DNA from: Candidatus Thiosymbion sp. | GTDB taxonomy: Bacteria > Pseudomonadota > Gammaproteobacteria > Chromatiales > Chromatiaceae | Direction: 5' to 3' | DNA: 64,000 nt | Assembly (NCBI GenBank): GCA_018435665.1 | Contig: JAHDND010000051.1 | Coordinates: 1 to 64,000, forward strand | In this document: positions 57,826 to 64,000 of the stretch, one piece after another | Position numbering within the stretch: position 1 is the stretch's first letter | Layout: each line of letters opens with the position of its first letter | Position numbers and translations under genes: made by a program | The notes under the pieces: generated by a model | Told to the model about the DNA's origin: nothing | Databases searched by the model: none | What the model saw: the letters and a program-made list of their open reading frames with translations, nothing else

Positions 57826-57996
57826 ACCGGCAGCGAGAGGCGCCGGCGGTAACCGTGGGCCCGTCTCCTGGACCAGCCGAGGATGACTAGGATGCCGAGG
57901 AAGACAAGTACAAGTCCAAGCACAGCCAGAGCCCCAAGAGGTCTGGGAAGACCTCGTTGGGCATGAAAACAAGCCAGCCGACATGGAAATCTCCGG

Positions 57997-58746
57997 TCAT
58001 GATTGCACCATCACCCGCTCGTAGATCTCCCGCAACACCAACCGGCACGCCATCGATTCCAGATGGATGCTGTCATCGGGATCCTGATACTCGGTCAGCA
58101 GCCAGCGATGGTCAGCCTGGCGGGCGTAATGCGCCACACGGCATACGTCTTGCGCGACCAGCAGATAGTCCTGCAACGACGGCAAGGTGCGGTAATGCAG
58201 GAACTTGGTGCCGCGATCGTAGCGTTCGGTCGAGTCGGACAGCACCTCGATAATGAGCACCGGATTGAGCAAGGTATCCACCGCGGCGTCCTCGAACGCC
58301 GGGCTTTCACAGGCAGCCACGATGTCGGGATAGGTGTACATGCCGGTCTCGCTGACCTTGACACGCATGTCGTTGACGTAGACCTCGCATGGCTGTCCGC
58401 GCAACTGCGCATGGAGCGACGAGAAGACATTGCCACACAGCAAATTATGCTTCCGGCTCGCCCCGGTCATGGCGAAAATCTCGCCATCAAAATACTCATG
58501 ACGGGTGTCTTGCTGCCGTTCCCAGTCGAGATATTCCTGGGCGGTGAACATTGGCTTTACTTGCAAGCTCATGCGGCGTTTCTTCGTGGTTGGAGCGGGG
58601 CGTTTCTCGGCACTGCGCTCAGGTACAGGCGGTTGCGCCAGGGTCAGACGGTCTTGTTCGTAGAGCATGAACGCCAGTTCCTGTTTCATCGCGGTGGCGG
58701 TCAGATGCGTGGCATGCAGCGTGGCGTCCGGAATAACGACGGCCAT
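57997..58746 (-). CDS. Uma2 family putative restriction-type endonuclease
   Basis: 249 residues from ATG 58746. About 60 N-terminal residues are extra; the Uma2 core starts FTAQEYLDWERQQDTRHEYFDGEIFAM. The PD-(D/E)XK-type residues are in YPDIVAACE and LIIEVLSDSTERYDRGTKFLHY. The C-terminal DYLLVAQDVCRVAHYAR matches the family. Uma2 proteins are abundant in cyanobacteria and some proteobacteria, of unresolved role, often seen near mobile DNA. MSLQVKP at 58573 is an alternative start. Confidence 0.88.
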   Translation of the reverse strand: MAVVIPDATLHATHLTATAMKQELAFMLYEQDRLTLAQPPVPERSAEKRPAPTTKKRRMSLQVKPMFTAQEYLDWERQQDTRHEYFDGEIFAMTGASRKHNLLCGNVFSSLHAQLRGQPCEVYVNDMRVKVSETGMYTYPDIVAACESPAFEDAAVDTLLNPVLIIEVLSDSTERYDRGTKFLHYRTLPSLQDYLLVAQDVCRVAHYARQADHRWLLTEYQDPDDSIHLESMACRLVLREIYERVMVQS

Positions 58747-59189
58747 GGGGACTCCTTCAGTACTGAAAATGCCTCCAAGTTGCGCACAGGGTAGGCCAAA
58801 AGGCGCGCGGGATGTCAAGTGGTGGTAAGCAAGGTTATTGGTATCGACATAACACATTGTTATGAATGAATAACATTCTAGGTGGCCAGTCTGTGGCCAC
58901 AACCGCGCCGGCCCTTGTCTGGCGCGGCCTCGCCGCGATTCCCCCCGCCTTATCGACAACCTTATCCACAGACGCTGGGGATAAATTGGCGATCAAGGGC
59001 ATAGGTGGCGCCAACCCGCGTGGCTTGAACGCGAGGGGACGGGTAGATCCGGCACGGACCAGGCCGTAGTGGCCACCGGGCCCCGCCTGGTCCCGATCGG
59101 CCCCCTTCCCAACTCTCGCGGCTCGGTGGATGAGGTTGTCACCGGACACCACCTGGCCGATGGACCCTCACGACCCACCAAAAAAGCGC
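58747..59189. other. 443-bp intergenic region with palindromes
   Basis: Upstream of the Uma2 gene. It contains CATAAC-ACATT-GTTATG (58848-58864) and GTGGCCA...TGGCCAC (58882-58900), which could be operator sites for the Uma2 promoter, and two adjacent DnaA-box-like sequences, TTATCGACA (58950-58958) and TTATCCACA (58962-58970). No coding frame with a ribosome binding site is seen. Confidence 0.4.
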
Positions 59190-59220
59190 TTGACGCCTCC
59201 CTCAGGGTCGGGCCTATGAT
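59190..59220 (+). promoter_or_regulatory. Sigma-70-type promoter of the tandem riboswitch leader
   Basis: TTGACG at 59190-59195 and TATGAT at 59215-59220, spacer 19 bases, slightly long. Transcription would begin near 59227, exactly at the first aptamer. Confidence 0.6.
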
Positions 59221-59226
59221 TTGCCC

Positions 59227-59282
59227 CAGCGCCGATTTGAGCCTCAGCTTGCGGGCGCTTAACAAATGCAGCTAAAGCGGAC
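59227..59282 (+). promoter_or_regulatory. SAM-II riboswitch aptamer, copy 1
   Basis: Matches the SAM-II (SAM-alpha) pseudoknot as I know it. P1 is GCGCC (59229-59233) with GGCGC (59254-59258); loop 1 starts GATTT and ends CTTGC; the 3' part is AAATGCAGCTAAAGCGG (59264-59280), whose reference counterpart reads AAAUGUAGCUAAAAAGG. P2 can form between TTGC and GCAG and between CC in loop 1 and the final GG. The 3' strand GCTAAAGCGG can alternatively pair with CCGCTTTGGC (59291-59300), which overlaps the 5' arm of the terminator that follows. This gives a clear on/off choice: bound SAM favours termination. Confidence 0.82.
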
Positions 59283-59286
59283 CTCG

Positions 59287-59321
59287 AAACCCGCTTTGGC
59301 CCCCAGCCCAGCGGGTTTTTT
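59287..59321 (+). terminator. Intrinsic terminator controlled by SAM-II copy 1
   Basis: Perfect 9-bp stem AAACCCGCT (59287-59295) with AGCGGGTTT (59310-59318), then T to 59321. Its 5' arm overlaps the partner of the alternative helix with the aptamer 3' strand, so it can be antiterminated. Confidence 0.88.
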
Positions 59322-59328
59322 GTTGGGC

Positions 59329-59380
59329 GTCGCCACGTTAACGACAACTTGCCGGGCGACTGAGAAATGCGGCTAAAGCG
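59329..59380 (+). promoter_or_regulatory. SAM-II riboswitch aptamer, copy 2 (divergent)
   Basis: Exactly 100 bases after copy 1. P1 GTCGCC (59329-59334) with GGCGAC (59355-59360) is a compensated change from copy 1. Conserved CTTGCC and AAATGCGGCTAAAGCG (59365-59380) are kept, but the GATTT box is replaced by ACGTT, so ligand affinity may differ. The 3' strand GGCTAAAG can pair with CTTTGCC (59390-59396). If it is held by the aptamer, TGCCCCCG (59393-59400) is free to pair with CGGGGGCA (59425-59432), directly beside the ribosome binding site GGAG (59433-59436). This implies translational control. Confidence 0.72.
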
Positions 59381-59443
59381 TCACCGCCTCTTTGCCCCCG
59401 CGAGGCCGGTTACGCCGGACCAGCCGGGGGCAGGAGCATCGCC

Positions 59444-59563
59444 ATGGTCATCACCGATCCCATCGCCCTCCCCCCAGGTCCCCGCACGGCGGAAGCCAGC
59501 GGCCGTTTCGTCATCCGCCTCCCGACCCCGACCTCGCCCGCGCGACCACCTCACACCCCGTAG
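59444..59563 (+). CDS. 39-codon ORF downstream of the tandem riboswitch (truncated gene or leader peptide)
   Basis: ATG 59444 follows AGGAG with seven bases spacing, so translation is well supported. The peptide opens with MVITDPIALPPGPR, contains SGRFVIRLP and stops at TAG 59561. It shows no complete domain. SAM-II elements usually control methionine or SAM genes such as metX or metA, and the SGRFVIRLP segment could be the N-terminus of a metX-type acyltransferase whose body has been lost, but this is a guess. No homologous continuation was recognised in any frame up to 59913. Confidence 0.4.
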   Translation: MVITDPIALPPGPRTAEASGRFVIRLPTPTSPARPPHTP

Positions 59564-59913
59564 CAGCCCCCGCCCCTTCCGGAGATCCCGCTGCGCCCCC
59601 GCTGGCTGGGGTGGCGTTAGCCTTACCATCAGGGCAAGCCTCTCATTTTCAGAGAGGGTGGCGGGCCCGCCATGAGGGTCAGCACCTCCTCTGATCAACC
59701 GGTCTGGCCCAAGCGCAGTGAACCTGGCCCCTTCCCCGACCGCGTCAGGGGCAGTTATTGACGGCACCTGACCTTAGCTCCAGTCTCGTGGTGGACGATG
59801 CGCGGGAGGCCATGAACGTTTCAGGTGATGGGCCGCGGAGGGCAGGAATCAGGCGATGAGGAGGGCGTCGATGAGCAGGATAGATACTGTGAACAACATA
59901 TGAAAAGGAACCG
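59564..59913. other. 350-bp region with no recognised gene
   Basis: GC-rich, no convincing frame, no terminator with a T-run. A short AT-rich stretch at 59875-59910 (GATACTGTGAACAACATATG) could be the promoter of the following broken gene. Confidence 0.4.
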
Positions 59914-60689
59914 ATGAACAGCCGGTGGGGTGGCCGTGGCGAGCCCGTGCCTGACTGCGACCGGGTGGCGAACGCGGGTCCGCTGCTCTACCTGCTCTGC
60001 CTGGACTCGGCCGCGCACGCCGCACGCTGTCGGGACAGCCTGGCCATTCCCCAGGAACGCGCCAAGGAACTGGGCCTGACCGCAGTGGTGGCCGCCGCGT
60101 CCGGCCACTACCGCGCCTCCAGGCCGCGGGTCAGCGGGTACTGGCTCTCAACTTCGCCAACGGTGTCCAGCCCGGGGGCGGCTTCCTCAACGGCGCCCGC
60201 GCCCAGGAGGAGGGGCTGTGCCGTTCCAGTGCCCTGCCCGCCACCCTGCACGGTGATCCCATGTACCAAGCCCACCGCCAGCGGCCCCTGGCGGACAGCA
60301 GCGACTGGGCCATCCTCTCCCCCCGGGTGCCGGTCTTTCGCGCCGACGATGGCACCCCGGAGGATGCGCCCTGGGAGTTGTGCTTCCTGACTTGCGCCGC
60401 GCCCTATGCCCCGCACCTGGGCCAACCACAGGCCGGGGACCTGTTGCGCCAGCGCATCCACCGGGTCCTGGCGATCGCCGCGGCTTACGGCTACCCATCC
60501 CTGGTCCTGGGGGCCTGGGGCTGTGGGGCCTTCGGCAACGACCCGGCGCGCACGGCGGGGGACTTCCATGCCGCCCTGGCGGGTGACTTTGCTGGCGCCT
60601 TCGCGGAGGTGGTCTTCGCCATCGCCGACTGGTCGCCGGAGCGGCAATTCCTGGGACCCTTCGCGGCGCAATTCCGGCCGAGGGCCTGA
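59914..60689 (+). pseudogene. Microbial-type PARG (TIGR02452 family) gene broken by frameshift/deletion
   Basis: The C-terminal two-thirds (about 60105-60689) encode a TIGR02452-type macro-like domain: VLALNFANGVQPGGGFLNGA, RAQEEGLCRSSAL, ILSPRVPVFRADDG and SLVLGAWGCGAFGNDP. The N-terminal part (ERAKELGLTAVV, SGHYRAS) lies in a different frame, 59914 to about 60120, and the segment that normally joins them is missing. The ligand-binding GGGF and GARAQEE motifs are intact, but no start codon with a ribosome binding site precedes them before ATG 60261, which would remove them. Intact homologues are thought to remove ADP-ribose. Confidence 0.7.
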
Positions 60690-60729
60690 CTGCTGGTGAA
60701 AATTCCCCCTCCTCCTAGGTTAAGATTCG

Positions 60730-61731
60730 CTATCCGGTTGTTATCCCAGATTCCCAACTTACGCCAAGCTGATAGGCGCCGAGGCCAAAGGTCGTGCTCT
60801 TGCCAGCGTGGACCCATTGCCCATGCCAGAGGAGAGGCCAGAGTGACGCAAGCCCGGGACCAGACAACTCGAAGGTGCCCAGGAGGCCACCCAGTTCCAT
60901 CGCGGTGCTTTGGCGGGAGGAATATCGGGTCCACTCGTGCCAATGCAGGCGCGCGTGGGACAGCACCAGCGACTGCGACTGCGCCGCTGGATAAAGCCTC
61001 GGCCAGTCCAGCGGCTCCGGGTTTCCGCCATGATGGCTAGCCAGCAGGCGCAGCCGCCCGACCAGGTTGAACAGAAAATCCTCGGGGGTGAAGCGCTCCG
61101 GGCCGGTGAGGTGGCCGTGCCGCTTCAGACGCAGGGGCGTGAGTAACCGCACCTGGACCCGCTCCGGCACGGCGGGCAGGACGGTGGCCGCCAGCGACAG
61201 CGGCACATAGCGCCCCTCTGCCGCGCTATAGACCGATCGCCAGTCGTCGCTACCCGGGGCCGCTTCCTGGTCCAGGCCGACGACGGCGAACCGCCCCTGC
61301 TCCCGGCCCAGCCCGCGTTGACCGGCCAGTTGCAGGGCATGGATCAGGTAGGGCACCTGGCGGATGGCCTCGCCCAGCAGGGTCACGCCCAGGGTGAGGG
61401 GGTCCCCGGGGGCATGGTCCCGCCCGGCCCGGGGGTCGATGCCGAGCAGGTAGGGGCGCGGTGGCGCGGCAAAGCGCCGCCCCCCCTCACCCGACGGCGC
61501 CGGTGGCTCGAAGAGCCGGGTATAGGTGCAGTGCGTCTGCAACAGGCAGCCGTCGCAGGTGCGGGCACGGGTCACGCAGGCCGCCTGGCGCAAGGCATGC
61601 CCCAGCACCCCGCGCCACGCGGAGCCGGCGTAGGGCGGCAGACGGATCGGGTCCAGGGCCTGCATGCGCGCCCGCAGGCGAATCAACGGCGGCATGAAGG
61701 GGGTTGAGAACTCCTCTACGCATGCGTCCAT
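60730..61731 (-). CDS. cas6: CRISPR pre-crRNA endoribonuclease Cas6 (RAMP superfamily)
   Basis: 333 residues from ATG 61731, which has GGGAG at good spacing; an upstream ATG at 61737 or 61755 lacks it. The C-terminal glycine-rich RAMP loop HAGKSTTFGLGAYQL and the two ferredoxin-like folds fit the Cas6 C-terminal family. A Cys cluster near the N-terminus (CVTRARTCDGCLLQTHC) is common in Cas6 proteins found with type III systems. It should cut CRISPR repeat RNA. Last gene of the leftward cas block, 184 bases after cas2. Confidence 0.85.
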   Translation of the reverse strand: MDACVEEFSTPFMPPLIRLRARMQALDPIRLPPYAGSAWRGVLGHALRQAACVTRARTCDGCLLQTHCTYTRLFEPPAPSGEGGRRFAAPPRPYLLGIDPRAGRDHAPGDPLTLGVTLLGEAIRQVPYLIHALQLAGQRGLGREQGRFAVVGLDQEAAPGSDDWRSVYSAAEGRYVPLSLAATVLPAVPERVQVRLLTPLRLKRHGHLTGPERFTPEDFLFNLVGRLRLLASHHGGNPEPLDWPRLYPAAQSQSLVLSHARLHWHEWTRYSSRQSTAMELGGLLGTFELSGPGLASLWPLLWHGQWVHAGKSTTFGLGAYQLGVSWESGITTG

Positions 61732-61915
61732 GGTCATCTCCCAGAAATTGGCCAAAGAAAGCCGACGATTTCACCGCATCGCCGTGCGGATAGGATACTG
61801 CCCCCGCCAGGTGGAGCTGACATAACCCCGCGTCCAATGGGCCGGATAATGCCACCTTCCCTCCCCAAGGCCGTCGGACTGGACCGCACTGGCGGGCAGC
61901 GCATCAGCGCGAGCG

Positions 61916-62278
61916 TCACGGCTGAGCCTCGCTGCCCAGCGCGCCACCTGGGCGGGCCTGCCCCACCAGGGCACCCAGCCGATCCCGGTCCTCATCGCCG
62001 ATCAGCCGCACCCCTTCCGGCAGGAACTGGCGCCCATAGTGCTCGGCGTCCAGATGCCCGGGCAGGGGGTAGACGCGGATATCGTCCTCGCGCTGGTCGA
62101 TGATCCGGTCCAGATCCCGCAACAGATCCTCCAGCCCGGCGGGGGTGTTGAGAATCAGAAAGACGGAATACTGCAACGCCAAGCCGCGTTGACGGACCTG
62201 GCGATGGACCTTGACCAGGCGCTTGGGATTGGCGATGTCGTAGGCCAGCAGGAAGAGTTGCGGGGCATGGATGGCCAT
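61916..62278 (-). CDS. cas2: CRISPR-associated protein Cas2
   Basis: 120 residues, ferredoxin-like fold. The start AIHAPQLFLLAYDIANPKR has the conserved Asp at the end of strand 1, followed by VKVHRQVRQRGLALQYSVF. It ends in a Gly/Ala-rich tail. Cas2 forms the central dimer of the spacer-integration complex with Cas1. It follows the Cas1-like gene by 93 bases and precedes cas6 on the same strand. Confidence 0.92.
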   Translation of the reverse strand: MAIHAPQLFLLAYDIANPKRLVKVHRQVRQRGLALQYSVFLILNTPAGLEDLLRDLDRIIDQREDDIRVYPLPGHLDAEHYGRQFLPEGVRLIGDEDRDRLGALVGQARPGGALGSEAQP

Positions 62279-62371
62279 GGGGTTTCCGGTCGCTCCAGGT
62301 CTGGTCAGGGGGGGGTAACCGCGGGTCCTCGGGCTCGCCGGCGGCTGGCGGGTCTGACCGATCGCGCCGCC

Positions 62372-63232
62372 TCAGGTCTCGTGGATCAGCCAGCGGTGCA
62401 GGCTGCCGGTGATCTCGCGGCCATGGTGGGCGGCCCGGCTGGCCTTGCTCTCGAACAGGCGCACCACCTCGGCGTGGACCGCTGGCCGCAGGGGCTCCCC
62501 TTTGTCCTCAGCCGCCAGCCAGCGCCGCCGCAGCCATCCCAGGCGCACCGGCTCCAGGTACCACATCATCAGCCCCGACAGATCGCGGGCCAACGCCGGG
62601 GCGCCCACCTGTGCCAACTCGGTGTTCGCCCCCAGCCCCAGGTCCTGCAAATGGGACTGCATCCAGCCATGGGCGATCCCCCGCAGCCATTGGCGGCAGC
62701 GGCCCTCCTCGCGCTCCCCGACATAGCGCACGGCCCGCGCCCGGAGGTGAGCCCGGCACGCCGCCGGCTCCCACTCGCCAAGGGGCACGTTCAAGCGGGC
62801 GCCGGCCCACCGGGCCACCCGCTGCTCATAGCTCAGCCGCCAGTGCTCATAGCGCCCGAGGGCCTGGGGGAGCAGCAGAAAATCCAGCAGGCGACCGGCG
62901 AGATCGTCCACTCCGCCCGGGTGGCCCAGTAGCCGCGCCACCACTTCGCCTACCTCGTCGACGAAGAGCACCCCGATGCCCTGGCGGGCGCAGGCCAGCA
63001 GGGCCTCGGTGGACCAGCGAGCCGCCTCGGTGCAATGGATGCGCGACAGCCGGCGCAGGGGGAAGAGCTGCTCCGCCTGCTCCCCGCGCTGCACGCACAG
63101 GGCGGGGCCATCCAGGCAGACATGCGTCTCCGCCCCCGGGGCGATGTAGAGCGGCCGGGCATCGGCGGCCAGCGGCGGCAAGGGGCGCGTGGTGCCCGTG
63201 GGCCGCGCGCGCTTGGTAGTGGTGACGATCAT
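62372..63232 (-). CDS. Cas1-like protein lacking catalytic residues
   Basis: 286 residues from ATG 63232, which overlaps the stop of the upstream cas1 (ATGA). The N-terminal beta domain is Cas1-like: RPLYIAPGAETHVCLDGPAL, LFPLRRLSRIHC, ALLACARQGIGVLFVDEVGE. The helical C-terminal domain is divergent and shorter. The GVEGAAAAAYF-type glutamate region is missing and the GFFHDLDHG histidine position reads GANTELAQVG. Only the last acidic position (ALARDLSG for LACDLVE) remains. Predicted not to catalyse integration; probably a structural partner of Cas1 and Cas2. Confidence 0.8.
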   Translation of the reverse strand: MIVTTTKRARPTGTTRPLPPLAADARPLYIAPGAETHVCLDGPALCVQRGEQAEQLFPLRRLSRIHCTEAARWSTEALLACARQGIGVLFVDEVGEVVARLLGHPGGVDDLAGRLLDFLLLPQALGRYEHWRLSYEQRVARWAGARLNVPLGEWEPAACRAHLRARAVRYVGEREEGRCRQWLRGIAHGWMQSHLQDLGLGANTELAQVGAPALARDLSGLMMWYLEPVRLGWLRRRWLAAEDKGEPLRPAVHAEVVRLFESKASRAAHHGREITGSLHRWLIHET

Positions 63233-64000
63233 GCTCCCTCCTGCAGGAAGGCGGATTGGCCCCGACCCGCCAACACTTGGGCCAGGCGGTTCGTCAGACG
63301 GCGCAACAGGCGACGTTGCGGCCGGGCAAAGGGCTCGAAGCCAGTATAAAAATGCTCGCGGCCGGCCTTGCCGAGCAGGCAGGATTCCCCCGTTTGCTCG
63401 AAGTGATCGGCGGTCAACTGGCGCTCGCGAAACAACGACCAGACCCAGAGGTCCACCCAAGGCCGCAAGGGCTCCACCAGGTCGCAGGCCAGGGACTCCC
63501 GCCCATGGTCCAGGTCATGGAAAAAGCCGATCAGCGGGTCCAGGCCGGCGTTATGGCAGGCACGCACCGCCTCGAAGTGCACCAAGGTATAGGCCAGCGA
63601 TAGCACGGCATTGACCGGGTCCCGCGGCGGCCGGCGGTTGCGACCGCTGAAGTTCAACGCGGGGGGAAAGAGCGCGGTCAGGGCCTGAAAATAGGCCGCC
63701 GCCGCCGCGCCCTCCACCCCGCGCAGGCTCTCCAGGCTCAGGCCCGGGTCACCGGCGAGATGGCTCAGGGCCTGATTCAGCCGCTCCAGGCCGACCGTCA
63801 AGGACCGATGCTCATCCGGCCGCGCCTCCCGCGCCTGGCGCAACAGGCGCGCCTGGCCCTTGAGCTTGGCCCGCACCAGCAACCGCGACCACCGGCGGCG
63901 CCAGTCCCCGTCCACGTAGGCCCGATACTGGCCGATGCGCCGCGCGGCGTCCCCGTGTCCCTTGCCATGGATCAGGGCGATGGCCCCGCCAAAGCGGCCG
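63229..64000 (-). CDS. cas1: CRISPR-associated endonuclease/integrase Cas1 (N-terminus beyond window)
   Basis: 256 residues are visible; the gene enters from the right edge. The frame is open to 64000 and the first residues seen (ALIHGKGHGDAARRIGQYRA) are still Cas1, so the GTG at 63915 is internal. All three metal residues are identifiable: Glu in GVEGAAAAAYF, His in GFFHDLDHG and Asp in LACDLVEPLRP. NFSGRNRRPPRDPVNAVLSL is the family signature. It should integrate spacers with Cas2. Its stop overlaps the start of the second Cas1-like gene, so the two are made in a coupled way. Confidence 0.93.
   Translation of the reverse strand, partial: GRFGGAIALIHGKGHGDAARRIGQYRAYVDGDWRRRWSRLLVRAKLKGQARLLRQAREARPDEHRSLTVGLERLNQALSHLAGDPGLSLESLRGVEGAAAAAYFQALTALFPPALNFSGRNRRPPRDPVNAVLSLAYTLVHFEAVRACHNAGLDPLIGFFHDLDHGRESLACDLVEPLRPWVDLWVWSLFRERQLTADHFEQTGESCLLGKAGREHFYTGFEPFARPQRRLLRRLTNRLAQVLAGRGQSAFLQEGA

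Noticed and set aside
57804-57923. A 39-codon minus-strand frame with one hydrophobic helix (GLVLVFLGILVILGW)
   Set aside because: GTG start without a ribosome binding site, and it overlaps the end of the Old Yellow Enzyme gene; could be a real small membrane protein but support is too thin.
58950-58970. Two adjacent DnaA-box-like nonamers as a replication origin
   Set aside because: Only one exact box (TTATCCACA) and one near match; no dnaA, AT-rich unwinding region or further boxes nearby.
59258-59328. An integron attC site (GCTTAAC ... GTTGGGC around an imperfect stem)
   Set aside because: The motif order fits loosely, but the arms pair poorly and no cassette genes or integrase are present. 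The SAM-II riboswitch reading explains the same bases and the second copy much better.
58747-60729. A CRISPR array belonging to the cas genes
   Set aside because: No repeat of 25-40 bases with regular spacers was found here or elsewhere in the window; the array is probably beyond the right edge.

Overview
The window is GC-rich and densely coded, and it reads as a chromosomal segment of a gammaproteobacterium, most likely a purple sulfur bacterium of the Chromatiaceae or a close relative. The reasons are zapD, a MutT-ThiE fusion, an Rnf complex in ABCDGE order, RfaH, LspA next to IleS, EF-G, and above all a qmoA-qmoB-hdrC-hdrB operon. In sulfur oxidisers of this kind that operon links APS reductase to the quinone pool. 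The genus is an inference; no rRNA, tRNA or replication gene is present to settle it.

Layout. 0-10 kb: housekeeping and envelope genes (mutT-thiE, zapD, ferredoxin-type reductase, epimerase, small secreted proteins, a degenerate glycosyltransferase, lspA, ileS). 10-18 kb: a metallo-beta-lactamase protein with an extra C-terminal kinase-like region, an MFS carrier preceded by a relic of another gene, a TraB/PrgY protein coupled to a HerA-like ATPase, and pcm. 18-25.5 kb: rnfABCDGE with an alkaline phosphatase attached at the 3' end. 25.6-33.4 kb: leftward block with a sodium/amino-acid symporter, an ArsR regulator carrying the persulfide-sensor cysteine pair, a hybrid kinase/response regulator couple, bcp, and an EnvZ/OmpR-type pair. 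34-38 kb: DUF302, AMP phosphorylase, a PRPP-synthetase homologue and rfaH.

38-42 kb is a patchwork: the 3' end of a lost type I restriction hsdM gene, an intact DUF1016 nuclease gene, a 279-bp broken copy of qmoB, then a methyltransferase and an orphan LsrB-like binding protein of visibly lower GC. 42-47 kb is the qmo-hdr operon; 47.8-50.3 kb a DUF465 gene and fusA; 50.6-58.7 kb NamZ-type, CDGSH, nicotinamidase, Fe-S photolyase, UPF0126, lipocalin-like, Old Yellow Enzyme and Uma2 genes, with a long inverted repeat, a triple repeat and a pseudogene fragment between them.

The right end holds the two most interesting items. At 59.2-59.4 kb are two SAM-II-type riboswitch aptamers in tandem. The first is coupled to an intrinsic terminator through a competing helix and the second to a hairpin next to a ribosome binding site; only a 39-codon ORF remains downstream. 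From 60.7 kb to the window edge lies a CRISPR adaptation/processing block read leftward (cas1, a second Cas1-like gene, cas2, cas6). The second Cas1-like protein keeps the fold but appears to lack catalytic residues, which suggests an integrase with a dedicated non-catalytic subunit. No CRISPR array or interference genes are inside the window.
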